Assembly (NCBI GenBank): GCA_039090855.1
Contig: CM076991.1
Coordinates: forward strand, 102,498,021-102,562,020
DNA length: 64,000 nt
Direction: 5' to 3'
Origin: Macrothele yani
Lineage: Eukaryota > Arthropoda > Arachnida > Araneae > Macrothelidae
Part shown: positions 1 through 11,720 of the stretch, piece by piece
Layout of the letters: every line of letters starts with the position of its first letter
How positions within the stretch are numbered: position 1 is the stretch's first letter
Program-made: the position numbers and the translations under genes
Notes under the pieces: generated by a model
What the model was told of the DNA's origin: nothing
Databases searched by the model: none
Seen by the model: only the letters and a program-made list of their open reading frames with translations

Positions 1-1522
1 AGAAATTAGCATAACAGCGGAACGAGCAGGCAAAACGGACCGAAAGACCACTCAGGAGATAGACTAGGGTCCGGTACGGTAAAGCATGCGCATACATGCA
101 GCATGTCGTAGGGGGGGTCGCAAGGGTATAACGCATACGGACGGTGTACGCTCAGCAATTCGGTGAAAGCTATTGCACGGTGTACCGCTGTTTGAACGAC
201 GTCGAGTTGCTGCCACCGTGTGATATGGCCAATAGGCAATCCAGTAGACGACATCTGGATGACTTTACCCGAGGTCGCGTCATTGGGAAGTTGGAAGAAG
301 GTCGAAGTGTTACTAGTGTGGTCGAGGAGTTCGGGATCACTCACAGCATCGTTTCACGAGCTTGGAGAGCATTTCAAACGACAGGAACAGCTGTCCAACG
401 AGAGTTTAGCAGTGGCTGTCCACGAGCAACCACGGCGGCGGACGACCGGTATATTTATTGTCCTACAGGCGAGAAGAGACAGACGGCAGACAGCGTGAGA
501 AATCGCAAGGCACATGCAATAGACAACTGGACGTCCGTTATCGCGTTTTACCGTGTCCAGGAGGCTGAACAAATGTGGTCTATTTGCACGACGACCAGTA
601 CGGTGTGTGCCATTAACACCTGCTCATCGGAGACGGCGGTTTCTGTGGTGCCAGGAATACAAGAACTGGACACATCAGCAATGGGGTCGAGTTCTCTTTA
701 CGGATGACAGCCGATTTAGTCTGACGAGCGATTCTGGACGTATACACATCTGGAGAGAGCAGGGAATACGCAATCACACCTCCAACATAATCGAAAGGGA
801 CCGGTTTGGAGGTGGCGGAGTTTTCGTTTGGGGCGGTATCATGCTTGGTAGCTGTACTGACCTCCACATCTTCCAAGGAGGTTCAGTCACTGGTGTCCGC
901 TATTGCATCGAGGTTCTCCGGCCTCACGTGCGTCTGTTTAGAGGTGCTGTGGGTCCTGAGTTCCTCTTCATTGACGACAACGCTACCACTCATCGTACAG
1001 TGGCTGTCGCAGAGCTGTTGGAGAGTGAAGATATTCAACGCATGGATTGGCCCGCAAGGTCCCCGGACCTGAATCCAATCGAACACGTGTGGAACCTTCT
1101 CCGGAGACCCTTGGCAGCACGTCACCAACCGCCAGCAATGATTCCGCAACTGCGGTGGGTGCTACAAGAGGAATGGGCCGCGATGCCTCAACAGCTCCTT
1201 GACAACCTCGTCCTCGGCATGGACAGACGTTGTAAATCCTGCAACGCAGTCAGGGGTGATCATATCATCTACTAAAGACTGGATTTTTCTTGGTAGCCGC
1301 CTTTCACGTGGACGTTTCTGTCTTCTGTCCAGTTGTGCTCGAAGCTACCTTTTCAATAAAGTTCCTTTGTATCCTTTGGATTCGTTGTTTGGACGATTTA
1401 TCTCACTTCTCCCATATTATTACATCTTGGGGATCTTATGGTATGATTTAAGTCGAAGTGGAGCACTTCTGCACGACGTTACATTCGAAAAACCGTCTCA
1501 TCCTTAATTTTGCATGTCAGTG
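1..1522 (+). mobile_element. Tc1-like element, family A copy 1 (left end cut by window)
   Basis: The right terminus ends in GCATGTCAGTG followed by TA at 1523-1524. The first bases of the window match the sub-terminal sequence of the inverted family copy at 19632-21084, so about 35 bp of left TIR lies outside the window. It holds one transposase pseudogene on the plus strand. Cut-and-paste DNA transposon with TA targets (established for the superfamily); nonautonomous here because its gene is frameshifted. Confidence 0.9.
225..1275 (+). pseudogene. Tc1-like transposase, DD34E, frameshifted (family A)
   Basis: Reading begins best at the ATG at 225 (MANRQSSRRHLDDF), opening an N-terminal helix-turn-helix DNA-binding region (FTRGRVIGKLEEG...ITHSIVSRAW). 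The frame is lost around 400-560 and resumes in another frame from about 553 to the stop at 1275. The C-terminal half is the DDE domain: LFTDDSRF (first Asp), FIDDNATTHR (second Asp) and SPDLNPIEHVW (Glu), with 34 residues between the second Asp and the Glu. An intact protein would be about 340 residues, normal for Tc1. It would bind the TIRs and catalyse excision and integration at TA. The frame break in the middle should abolish activity. The inverted copy at 19.6-21.1 kb is the same family. Confidence 0.88.
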
Positions 1523-1610
1523 TACTATAAAGCAACACATTTCCACCTTTTGTTAAATATAATTTTATTAACATAATTGGTGGTTTAATAAGATCTGAAG
1601 TTCCGAAGCA

Positions 1611-1845
1611 TTCTGTTGCTGTTTTTTTTTTTTTTTTTTGATTGAAGGTTTAACGAGCACCGTGAGCAACTCAATGGGCTATAAGCAGTAGCCCGTTCCT
1701 AATTTAGGGCCACTGGTTCCAGGGAAGGAAGAGACATAGCGCCGTAAGACAAACACAACATCCATGCCTCACCGGGATTCGAACCCGGACCCAACTCTGA
1801 CGAATGGCCATAAGCCATCGCTTAGACCACTGCGCTTCTGTTGCT
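1611..1845 (-). mobile_element. tRNA-derived SINE, family S1 (with 10-bp duplications)
   Basis: On the minus strand the order is a tRNA-like head (A and B box-like sequence, GGTTCGAATCCCGG at the B box), a body shared with the copy at 36329-36555, and a poly-A tail (the T run at 1622-1640). It is flanked by perfect direct repeats TTCTGTTGCT at 1611-1620 and 1836-1845, so the inserted unit is 1621-1835. This is the expected product of LINE-mediated retroposition. The head is long enough to suggest a class II (Leu/Ser-like) tRNA source, but I cannot assign it firmly. Confidence 0.85.
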
Positions 1846-2640
1846 TCGGAAAATCCCTATGAAAAAAACATATAATTTGTAATAAGTTCTCCTATCGAAA
1901 AAATAAAATTATTCCGAACCTATTCAGAACAATAATAAACTCCAACAGAAAATAAACTGACTAATTCACTCATGTTAATGAAAAGAAGTACATCATCCCG
2001 CAATTAGAGTTCCACCTAATACGCGACTAAGCGTCTCGTGTCTTTCTTGCTCAACGGTAGCATGCGCACCTGATGTTCAAACAGTCACTGGTTCGAAAAC
2101 CACCAGACGCGAAAGAAAGGAATCGCTTCTAAGAAGGATGGAATGATTTTGCGAAATTTCTGTGTAATTACGGAAAACCTCGAAAAGTACTTTTTTTTAA
2201 ATTAGACGGAATCAGTGACCGAGGAAATTCTGTCAAAATACTGAAATTAGAAGAAACGGAAACTTTTAAAAACGGAAATTTCGCTAAAAGACGTACAGCT
2301 ACCGGCAACTTTGCTGCACGATATTTTGAGGAATTTTCCGTGAATTCGCAGTGCTTATTTTTTGTAGTGTACAGTTTCACTTTGGAGGTATGAATGCAAA
2401 TGTTCTTGACAAAAACGAGGAAGATAGAATGAACTTTAGTATAAGCTACAGCTTTTGAACACGATGTACGGGAAATGCTGCGCCTTAAGTCTATCAACAA
2501 AGTAACGCGTCTGTTACGTTTGTCAGAGATTTTCATAAATGACGCAAATGTGGATGAAATGCTCACACTGACATTTGTTCTTACAGTATAGACTGTTTTT
2601 ATGAACATTAAACATATATTCTCAAAATAGCGGTTTCCTC
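1846..2640. other. No recognisable gene; tRNA-like fragment near 2040-2115
   Basis: AT-rich sequence without a credible ORF. At about 2040-2115 the segment has GGTAGCATGCGCAC and GGTTCGAAAACC, resembling A and B boxes, and CTTTCTT can pair with AAGAAAG across it. The D arm does not pair cleanly, so I read it as a tRNA pseudogene or old SINE head rather than a tRNA gene. The rest shows nothing I recognise. Confidence 0.35.
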
Positions 2641-2679
2641 TGATTGGTACCACGACAAAGTAACAAAAATAACCCCGAC

Positions 2680-2790
2680 TTCAAGAGGTCTGCACGGATT
2701 TTGTTTAGTTTAGAGAAAAAAAGCAGCGGGCCGGGCCGGGCTTTTCCCAGACACTTACGGCCCGGGCCAAGTCGACCCATTCTTTTTATC
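2680..2790. repeat. hAT-like terminus with GGGCC repeats
   Basis: AAGAGGTCTGCACGG is followed by short GGGCC repeats. A closely similar arrangement (TTAGAGGTCTTCACGGGCC plus GGCCC repeats) occurs at 55412-55465. Terminal sequences of this form are known from nonautonomous hAT elements; no partner terminus or duplication was found here, so only a fragment is claimed. Confidence 0.35.
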
Positions 2791-2924
2791 GCGATGGTAA
2801 AGAAAGAAAAAAGTCGTATATCCAGATTTCCTGGTCTGTTTCACTGTTTGGCTGGTTTTACTTACTTCCATGACATAGCCCAGGCCGTAATCACAGAGGC
2901 GAAGAGAGGCACTCACAGTGTTTT

Positions 2925-4475
2925 TACCATCTGTAGGTATTCAGATGGTGAAAATACTTCGGGGCTTTTTGACAAATAAAAGATTCGACTTCGAGCGAGT
3001 GTGTGTGTTCTCTGTGGAGGAGCGAGCAGTGATGCATTCAGGCATCTTCTCGGGGGTGCTTAGCCCCTCTAAAATCTATGAACGCCCCCCCCCCCCCGTA
3101 GAATTTTGGGCGGTCTCCATTCATACTTTGTCTAATTGTGTTCGTTTAAAACTGAATATTTAGAGAAATTAATTTAAAAAAATTAAGAAAATGAGGGAAA
3201 ATATTATAATAAAACAAACATCCACATGAACTTCAATCTGAAATTTCTATCATCCTTCAACAAAACATTAAACAGTCCTCGCTGAAGGGGCAATTTTTCA
3301 AGCAATGACTACATCCGCAATAAAAACCTAATTCGACACAGTATTTTCGAAGGTGGCATTCAGTTTTATTTCAGTCTTCTGGATGCCGACTTTCCATGTA
3401 TACGGTTAAGCCTCAGTGTAGCACGTGACGTTAGTGCTTCCAATACAACAAAATATTTGCCACCTAATTTTTAATAATAGGAAATTATTAGAAATTGTCC
3501 CCATATTAAGGGTTTTCTTTTTTTATTTTATTTATTTATTTTTTTTTTTTTCTGGCGGTGGTGGTTTACACTCTGTGACAAAAATCGAGGCACCTCAAAC
3601 TGGCATCGAAACGGTTAGTTAGTTTTTTTTTTCTTTTAGTATACTATTTGCTAAACTAAATAATCTAAAGGGGTTGAAACCAAAGCGCAGGGGAATGGCT
3701 TACACCATACGTTTTCAGGTAACACTTTAATGATTCCTTAATAATCAGAAACACACTCGTAGTAAGGCGAGGGCATTTTTACCCCTCCTACTGTCTTGGG
3801 GGAATTTTCTCCAGCACAGCCTTACCTTTTACTAGCGTCCTCAATATTTTACACCACCCGTGGTGAAATCCGTAGTCCATTGCTAAATTAAGACAAAGGT
3901 ATAACATTTTTACATTTTTAATTACTTGTATGTGTAGATTTCTTTGAATCTGCATTTGCGATATAAGAGCATAAGAAAATTTTTGCACTGTATTTAAAAT
4001 TTTTATATGTATTAATATATATATATAAATAACAAAATCCTGATTATATGTATATAATTACTCAACAAGTTTTAGCCCCCTCGAAATTCGTAATTGCCCT
4101 CCCCCCCCCCCCCCGGAAAAAAAACTCTCTGTATGCAACACTGAGAGCGAGTGTGTGTTTTGAGGTGGGGGTGTTTATATGATAGAGTGGGTCGACATCG
4201 ATTGTTTCTTCTATCCCTAATCTGCATAGGAATTGACTTTTGTAGTGTTACTGCTTGCTAGTTCAGACAAAGGGAGACTCTGAACGCGCCTTTTTTTTTT
4301 TTTTTTTTTTTTTGAAGGTTATATTCTTCGATAATTGCCAAAGTTTAATTAATATTTTTAGGTTTACAGTCAATTACATATGTTTAATAATATCTCATTT
4401 CATTATTTAATTTTCACGATTTAATAAAATACAACGGAAAGTCAAAATAATACAAAATGGCACATCACGGGCCTG
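2925..4475 (+). repeat. Segmental paralogue, locus 1 (inverted relative to 19.2-22.6 kb)
   Basis: Outside the hAT at 3027-4143 this stretch matches the reverse complement of 22600-22398 followed by 19525-19232. Shared landmarks in order: TTACCATCTGT, GATTCGAC..CGAGCGAGTGT, GACATCGATTGTTT, CCCTAATCTG, GCTAGTTCAGA.AAAGGGAGA, TTTCATTATTTAATTTTCAC and CATCACGGGCC. The two copies differ by the insertions each received. It could be a segmental duplication or an old, large repeat family; only two copies are in this window. Confidence 0.75.
3027..4143. mobile_element. Nonautonomous hAT element (hAT-3)
   Basis: The left end CAGTGATGCATTCAGGCATC and the reverse complement of the right end, CAGTGTTGCATACAGAGAG, form an imperfect TIR of the hAT type. 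Direct repeats GGAGCGAG (3019-3026) and AGAGCGAG (4144-4151) are an 8-bp target duplication with one mismatch, the hAT hallmark. The interior is AT-rich with C-runs near both ends and no transposase ORF, so it depended on an autonomous relative. Confidence 0.75.
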
Positions 4476-5300
4476 TCCAGGCATAAATATTAGCTGCAAC
4501 TGACGGTCCTGGCCCACCAAATAAGGCACATGCTGACCCCTACCGACATCATGGCCAATACACAAAATAGCCTGTCTTCGAAACAGTCAACAACAGACAC
4601 ATCTTGACACGCCGCTCGTTGTCTCTTGATTAATTCGCAAAGGAAATGGATTGCAACTTAATTGCATTTCGTGGTGTTGGTATTGTGTCTGGAAGAAATA
4701 TTCGGAATTACAATTAGAATATTTCGTGCAGACATAATACGGACACCATGAACACCATGAAAAACAACGTTTTTTTTTTTTTCTTCGATTTAGTAGGAAT
4801 CCATTTTCCTTACGAATTATTTTATAATTTCCATAAGGAGCGTTTACAGTAGAGTTTTCAATAATCTTCCTCACAGTAATAACTCGTTTGCAGGATGGCA
4901 TCACTCTTTTCAGCAGACCATAGAATGCCATCACTCGTCAGTGTACAAAATTATACATCAATTTCTAAAAGAACAGGATCAAATTGAAATTGATTTAGCT
5001 AGTTTTCAAACAGGGTTTAGGCAACCAGAAGCATCGAAGCGAAAGTACGTGCCATTCGATCGGCGACTTAAAACTCTTGTTTGGAATTACCCTGGCACCA
5101 ATATTTTGGGATATCTGAGTGGAATTTCTCATAACTTGGTAAAATAACTTCCCTTGTTTAAAACCATTATTTTTTTAAACACAAAAAGTGTTTAAAACTG
5201 TGCAGAAGTATCGTGCTACCAATATTTTGGCCTATCTACGTGGGATTTCTCACAACGTGGCAATTTAGTTTGATTAAAAAACATTATTTTGTTTATTAAA
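4476..5300. other. No recognisable gene; diverged two-copy repeat
   Basis: No ORF here has a recognisable domain. Two diverged copies of a ~125-bp sequence lie side by side: ACCAATATTTTGGGATATCT...GGAATTTCTCATAAC around 5098-5140 and ACCAATATTTTGGCCTATCT...GGGATTTCTCACAAC around 5218-5260. Function unknown. Confidence 0.4.
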
Positions 5301-5315
5301 AATTGCTTAAATTTT

Positions 5316-8300
5316 TATATCATCATCATCATCATTGTCAACCATTATCAATCCACTGCTGGACGAAGGTCTCCCCAAGTTTCCTCCACAACAGTCTCTC
5401 TTGTGCCAGTCTCCTCCATGTCACCCCTGCATACTTTCGAATTTCATCCACCCATCTCCCATGTGGTCTTCTTCTGGGTCTTTTCCTGTCCCTTGGAATC
5501 CAATCTAAAATTCCGGCTGTCCATCGATGATCTGTCCTTCTGGCAGTATGTCCAGCCCATTGCCATTTCAGGGATTTAACTCTGATCATGATGTCTTCCA
5601 CTCTTGTCATTTTTCGGATCCACGAGTTCCTCTTCTTATCTCTCCTGGTTACACCAAGTATGCACCTCTCCATGCTCTTTGAGTTGTCTGCAGCCTTTGT
5701 ATGTCTCTTTTAGTTAAGGTCCACGTCTCTGCACCATACGTAAGCATTGGAAGGATGCATTGATCAAACACTTTTCTTTTAAGACATAATGGCATATTGC
5801 TCTTGAAAATTATGCTGTTTCTTCCAAAAGCTCTCCAGGCAAGTTTTGTACGCCGATTAATTTCTTCATCAATGTGACCCTCACTTGATATCTGCTGTCC
5901 AAGATAAACGTACGTGTCTGTTATCTCCAGCTTTTCTCCATCAATCGATAAATCTTCATTTCTTGTAAAAGCATTGAACATCACTTTTGTCTTCTGAAAG
6001 TTCATTTTTAATCCCACTTCTTTACTCTTGTCAGCAAGTTCCTGGATCATACTCTGCAGCTCTGATGGGCTAGTTGCAAAAATGACTACGTCATCAGCAA
6101 AACGAAGGTGGGTTAGATAATCTCCATTAATCTTTATCCCCTTGTTTTCCCAGCTCAGTGACTGAAAAACACCCTCCAATGTGGCATTAAAGAGCTTCGG
6201 AGATATGGTGTCACCTTGTCTCACTCCCTTTCCAATTTTTATGTGTGTTGTATTTTCAAACAGCCGAATCTTTGCACTTGCATTTTCATAGATGTTATTA
6301 ATAATATTAATGTATGCATCTTCAATACCGCAGGTTTTCAGAGCCATTGTAACTGCTGATGGTTTCACCGAATCAAATTTTTCATAATCGATAAAAGCCA
6401 TGCACAATGGAAGTTCATATTCCTCTCGCTCTTTCAATTAGTTCTCTCAGCACATGGATATGATCTATTGTGCTGTAGCCACTCCTGAATCCAGCTTGTT
6501 CTCTCGGTTGAGCCATTTCCAGTGTTACCTTCAAGCGGTGTGAAAGAACTTTAGTGAAGATTTTATAAACTACTGATAGGAGGCTGATAGGTCTGTAGTT
6601 TCCGAGATCCTCAATGTCACCTTTCTTATGTAGCAGGACCATTGTAGCGGTGTTCCAATCCTCAGGAATCTTTCCTTCATTAAGGCATCGAGTGAAAATT
6701 TGGGCGAGTACTGTTTCGATTTCTCCACTTGCTTCTTGTATGATGTCTACAGTAATTCCATCTTCTCCTGGAGCTTTTCCCAGCTTCATGTTCTTGATTG
6801 CATGTGCAACTTCTGCTGGAAGGACTGGAGGAACTCTGGTACTGGTATCTTTCATGATGTCTGGAGTGCATGTATCATCCCTTTCATATAATTTGGAGTA
6901 GAAATCTTTCACTCTTGTCAAAATTTCGCCTCTATTTCTTGTTACAGAACCATCTTCTTTTCTCAGTGCCATAATCTGTTTTCTTCCCTTACTGAGATGT
7001 CCCTTTGCTATCTTTAGGCTTTGGTTGTTTTCAATTGCTTTCCTCACTAGTTCACAGTTGAATTTTCTTACGTCTTCAGTGATACTTTTTCGTACTGTCT
7101 TGCATAGCTCTTTATATTCCACTTTGGAAGTCACATCTTCTTTAGTTGTCCTCATCTCTCTTCTTTTTTGCATCAACATTTTCGTTTTTCCTGATAATTT
7201 ATTTACATGCAACTTGTTCTTAGACCCAGCTAATTTTGTTGCTGTTCCCATAAGAGCTTTGGTTACTTTTCTGTTAACTTCAGAGATGTCCACTTCTTCC
7301 GATGTTAGCCCTTCTAAAGCAGAGAACCTGTTCTTCAGTTCCAACTTGAAGGTATTATGGTGTTTTTTAAGGTTGGTTATGTCAATAGATTTTGTTTGTC
7401 TTATGAGCTTGCCACGTTCAAGTTTAGTGTTGAGGTGCATCTTACATCTCACCAATCTATGGTCACTACCTGTGTTGAACTTGTTTAGCACACTGCAGTC
7501 TTCTATGACGAATTTTTTGTTACACATAATAAAATCAATTTCACTTGTCGTCCCATTTGGATGTCTCCATGTCCATTTCTTGTGTGGCTTTTTCTTGAAA
7601 AAGGAGTTCAAGATGAAAAACCCTTCTGCCTCTGTAAACTCAACGAGAGTATTTCCACGCTGGTTTCTGTTGCCGTGACCGAATTTACCTACTGAAGTTT
7701 CATTCTGTTGCCGTTGCCCTATTTTTGCATTGAAATCTCCCATAATTATTTTCAAGTGCTGCTTACCTTTATTATTTAGATGACAAATTTCTTCATAAAA
7801 TTCTTCAATTTCTTCTTCAGGATGACTTGTGGTGGGTGCATAAGTTTGAATAATCTGAGCCTGGTATCTTTTCGAGAGTTGGATAACAAGTCGTGCAGCT
7901 CTGTCAGAGGAACTTTCAACTTCTGCAACTTTATCCTTCAGTTTCTTGTTTATTATAAATCCAACACCACTAGTTCTACCAGTATCTGTCCCACGATAGT
8001 AGAAGAGATGTCCACTTTTCAGTTCAATGAGATCTTCTCCTTTTCTCCTTACCTCACTTAGCCCGACGATGTCCCACTTGATCCTTTGTAGTTCCTCTTC
8101 CAATTCAAGAAGCCTTGAATCAGAAGATAGGGAGCGTCCATTGTACGTTGCCAAGGTCAGCATCAGATGGCAGCCTAGTCCGGTCCTCCGGGGATTCTTA
8201 GCACCCTCTGCCTTCATGTCGCACTGGCCGCTGCCTTGGCCAGGTACATTCCAGCTGCCGGAGACTGAGGGCCAAGATTTAAGTTGTGGAGTCATTTTGG

Positions 8301-8490
8301 AGGGGTTTGGCCATAACTCACCACGCTGGCCAAGCGGGTTGGTGAGTGTGGGATAGAATTTCCTCTAATCCCGATGGTATAGTTATACCGCTATTGGCGG
8401 TCGTCAGAGCCCCTTTAGTAGGAACAGGATGCACCACGAGAAGGCGGGGTTGACATTTGTCAAGGAGAGGCTGTGATGTTACGCATCACC
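5316..8490 (-). mobile_element. RTE-clade LINE, near full length (copy A)
   Basis: Non-LTR retrotransposon on the minus strand. Its 3' end (left) is a short TGA/ATG repeat at about 5318-5337 directly after the ORF, typical of RTE elements, which end in a microsatellite rather than poly-A. About 190 bp of 5' leader lies upstream of the ORF, and the right edge abuts a TA/T-rich tract at 8495-8535. It is the only copy in the window with a complete endonuclease domain. No target duplication could be fixed. Confidence 0.88.
5338..8295 (-). pseudogene. RTE endonuclease-reverse transcriptase, two frameshifts
   Basis: Reads from the ATG at 8295. The AP-type endonuclease comes first: LATYNGRSL, VGLSEVRRKG (catalytic Glu), QTYAPT, MGDFNAKIG, SEIDFIMCN and SDHRLV. 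The reverse transcriptase follows: GKAPGEDGIT, NYRPISLLS, QAGFRSGYST, VRQGDTISPKLFN and LRFADDVVIFA, the catalytic FADD box. The C-terminal tail (WAGHTARRTDHRW, RWVDEIRKYAG) ends in QQWIDNG. Compared with the copy at 27.7 kb there is a 1-bp insertion near 6420, a 3-bp loss at DYEK-FDS just downstream, and a 1-bp deletion near 5675. The intact protein would be about 980 residues and would nick DNA and prime reverse transcription in cis. Confidence 0.88.
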
Positions 8491-8499
8491 TGAATTATA

Positions 8500-9830
8500 T
8501 ATATATATATATTTTTTTTTTCTTTTTTTTTTTTTTGCTATTTTTAAAAAAGTCTCTCATTTTTATTTCGGTCAACCTGACTTGAGGTCAAAAGTTAATA
8601 ATTATTTGTTGCGACCTGACTTGAGGTCAAAAGTTCAACAACGTATTGTAACGTATACTCTAGATTCACTTTTCTTTTGATTTTTACTATCTCTGGTTAT
8701 TTTATTTTACTATGTAAATTATCTTCTTACTGAACGAGATGTTATTTCACCCGCTGAATGAGATCTGGCAATGAGTGTAAGTCATGACGTTATGGTAGCC
8801 AGTATAAATAGGCGCGTTCAACGATACGTAGGGAGTGCGTTTGTTTATGTGAGAGAGCTGTTGTTTATGTGTCAGAGAGCTGTTGTTGTATGGTGAGAGC
8901 TTTGTTTCGTGTGTAAAGAGATCTTCGTTTATGTGAGAGCCAGATATCGAGTAGTTGTGTGACCCATGAAGTGAGTGTGGATAAATAATAGAAGTTGCCT
9001 AATAAAAGATTGTCTTAGTAAGTACGTTTTTCTCAGTTCATAGTACTGTCAGACCTCTGTCTGGCTGTTAGGTTTATTTCATTAGTTGATTATTATTAAC
9101 AACCAGCATAAGACTTTATTCATCTTAATTACTACTACAACATTACTAGCAGTTAAAAGCTTGTTCATTATTATTACTACACTACTAGCAGGAAAGTTTA
9201 TTCATGATATAATTAACAAACAACAAGCATTAGAAGCATTAGAAGAAGCTTATAATTTGTAGAAGAAAGTTGAATTCATTATAGTATGTTAAAGATATAG
9301 GTAAGAGTGATTAAGAATTATCACAGCTCTCGTTAGAAGTCGGGTATTGCGAGATTGTTGTATAATAATTGCGTTGGAGAGTGATGTCAAAGGAGCTAAA
9401 CCTACCTGTTAATGATTAATTCTTTTACGTTGAGTATTACGCTTTGTTGATATTGAAGCCTTAAGTTGTTGTTGAGGTCATACGAGACTGGAGAGAAGTA
9501 TTGTTTATATTGAGAATCTGTTGTTTTTTTCTGCCGAAGTACTAGACGAGTAAATACCAAGTGCATTCTCTTTTGATGTGCTGATTGGATACCTATAGAG
9601 ACTAAACAAATTTTAAATTCGTAAGTACACTTGGTGTTATTTAACCGTTAATACTATTTAGTGCCTAAGCTTGCTTTAAGTGTTTAGATAAGCTATCCGG
9701 AGCACCAATTAACTATACGTAACGTTTCCGTACGAAGAGAATTAACATTAATGAAACGCTAGTGTTTTAGTGTAACATAGACATTTAGCTGATATCTGCA
9801 ACCAATAATAATAAAAACATTACAATGTTT
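8500..9830 (+). other. LTR-like or promoter-bearing noncoding sequence
   Basis: No ORF of note. A direct repeat CCTGACTTGAGGTCAAAAGTT occurs twice (about 8577-8640). A TATA-box-like AGTATAAATAGGCGCG lies near 8801-8816 and an AATAAAAG signal near 9001, about 190 bp downstream, with repeated TTTATGTGAGAG motifs between. A TATA box followed by a polyadenylation signal at that spacing, and TGTAACG...ATTACA at about 8647 and 9823, would fit a solo LTR. I found no convincing target duplication and no second LTR, so this stays tentative. Confidence 0.3.
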
Positions 9831-9884
9831 TTTTTTATAGTGTTGTTTTTTTCAAATACAAGGAATCACGTCGCTTTCCTGTGT

Positions 9885-10400
9885 TCAGCGCCGTTTTTTT
9901 ACGCTTTTTAACCGTAGGTTGAAGAAGCGTATATGCTCCAGCTTTGTCCGTCCGTACGATAACTGGCGTAAAAATGGTTCGATTTCGATGAAATTTTAGC
10001 ATGTGGTAGCGGACCACCTGATGACGAACCCTTTTGAAAATGGGACAAATGGGGTCAAAGGTCACGACTTAGGAGCGGGATCCTTCCATTGCCCTTATGC
10101 GTCATAACTTGCGTAAATACGGTTCGATTTCAATGAAATTCTACTTTGTAGTAGTGGACCGCCTGGGGACGAATCTTATTCAAAATGGGTGAAGAAGGGT
10201 CAAAGGTCAGGACATAAGAGCGGGATGCATTCCATTGCCCTTATACGTCATAACGTGCGTAAAAATGGTTCGATTTCGATGAAATTTCAGTATGTGGTAG
10301 GGGATCACCTGGGGACGAACCCTATTGAATGTGGACGAAATGGGGTCAAAGGTCAGGACATAGGATTGCGATGCATTCCATCGCTCTTATTCCATATTAT
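9885..10400 (+). repeat. 146-bp tandem repeat with DR1-like motif, block 1
   Basis: About three and a half units of ~146 bp, each with a TTCGATTTCGATGAAATTT segment, a CCTGGGGACGAACC segment and GGGTCAAAGGTCA (10052, 10197, 10343). The left edge carries GTAGGTTGAAGAAGCGTATA, which also ends the inverted block at 31.3-32.3 kb and so looks like a true element end. Noncoding; family unclassified. Confidence 0.75.
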
Positions 10401-10489
10401 TAAGGTGGACGTCAAGTAATTTTGCTTCCTATACTTCCAATGGAAAAACTTTTATACACATTTCCTTCACAATTAATGTGTTCCCAAGG

Positions 10490-10770
10490 ATGAAAATTTG
10501 AACATCGATTAAAATAACTTTATTATAACTTGGAATACTTAATATTTTCTAAAACATAACCATAATTATATTAAAAATCAATAACTTTTCCTTTGATGGT
10601 GTTGAAACCAGAAAAAGGATGGCGCGACCTGTACTTTGATGACGTCAGTAGACAAACAAATGTTGGATTGCATAATTATGCTTATGTTTCAGAAAATATT
10701 AAGTATTGCAAGTTATAAAATGAAGATATTTTAATCGATGTTCAAATTTTCATCCTTGTGAATGCATTAA
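10490..10770. repeat. MITE-like inverted repeat
   Basis: GGATGAAAATTTGAACATCG...ATAACCATAATTAT (10490-10575) is the imperfect reverse complement of 10668-10764 (ATAATTATGCTTATG...CGATGTTCAAATTTTCATCC). A second copy of the internal segment GATGGCGCGACCTGTA...GGATTGCATAATTATG follows at about 10785-10850. No TSD was fixed and there is no ORF, so it is a foldback-type nonautonomous element or its remnant. Confidence 0.55.
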
Positions 10771-11035
10771 TTGTCCAGAAAAAAGATGGCGCGACCTGTA
10801 TTTTTATGACATCAGTAGACAAACAAATGTTGGATTGCATAATTATGGTTATGTTTTAGAAAATATTAAGTATTCCAAGTGTGGTGTCTTGGCGTCGCCC
10901 CATTAGATGTTGGCGCGCGTTCATGCCATCTATCTCATTACGTCACGTGTTGTTTGTTGATACTTTTAAAGTTTTATGACGTCACACCTTGCTAGCAGAT
11001 GGTCGCGATTCCCATCTGCCTCATTACGTCACGCG

Positions 11036-11720
11036 TTGTGTGCGTATGTTCGTCCGCACGATAACTCGCGTAAAAATCGTTCGATTTCGATGAAATTTTA
11101 GTATGTGGTAGAGGAACACCTACGAAGGAACCCTATTGAAAGAGAACGAAATGGGGTCAAAGGTCAGGACATAAGAGCAGGATCTATTCCACTGCTCTTA
11201 TGCGTCATAACTAACGTAAAACAAGTTCGATTTCGATTAAATTTTAGTATGTGGTAGGAGACCACCTGGGGACAACCCCTATTGAAAATTGGCGAAATGG
11301 GGGTCAAAGGTCAGGACATAGGAATGGAATCACTTCCATCGCCATTATGAGTCATAACTTACGTAAAAATGTTTCGATTTGGATGAAATGTTGGTATGTT
11401 GTAGGGACCTGTCTGGGGACGAATCCTATTGAAAATGGGCGAAATCGGGTAAAGGTTAGGACATAGGAGCGGGATCTATTCCATAGCGCTTATGCATCAT
11501 AACTTCCGTAAAATTGCTTCGATTGCCACAAAACTTTATCATGTTATTTCGGAGATATACTGAACCAGTTCTGTTGAATATCATCCAAATGGATCAAAGG
11601 TCAGGGTACAGGGGTGAGATTTATTCCACAGCCATTTTCCTGATAACTTGAGTAATAGCTTGAGTAATGATTTCTAGTATATGGGAAAGCGTATCATAAT
11701 CAATCCATTGCATGATTTTA
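11036..11720 (+). repeat. 146-bp tandem repeat with DR1-like motif, block 2
   Basis: Continues the family of block 1: units of ~146 bp with GGGTCAAAGGTCA at 11154 and 11301, a decayed copy near 11449 and a partial one at 11596. It finishes with the distal module (CTTGAGTAAT...GGAAAGCGTATCATAATCAA) also seen in the other blocks. No coding potential. Confidence 0.7.

Noticed and set aside
2168..2653. 161-codon ORF on the minus strand
   Set aside because: No recognisable domain or homology pattern, AT-rich, and no splice or promoter support.
6614..8356. Plus-strand ORFs of up to 217 codons within LINE copy A
   Set aside because: They are antisense shadows of the endonuclease-reverse transcriptase gene.
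8646..9823. Complete LTR retrotransposon
   Set aside because: TATA and polyadenylation signals are suggestive, but there is no second LTR, primer-binding site, gag/pol sequence or clear target duplication.
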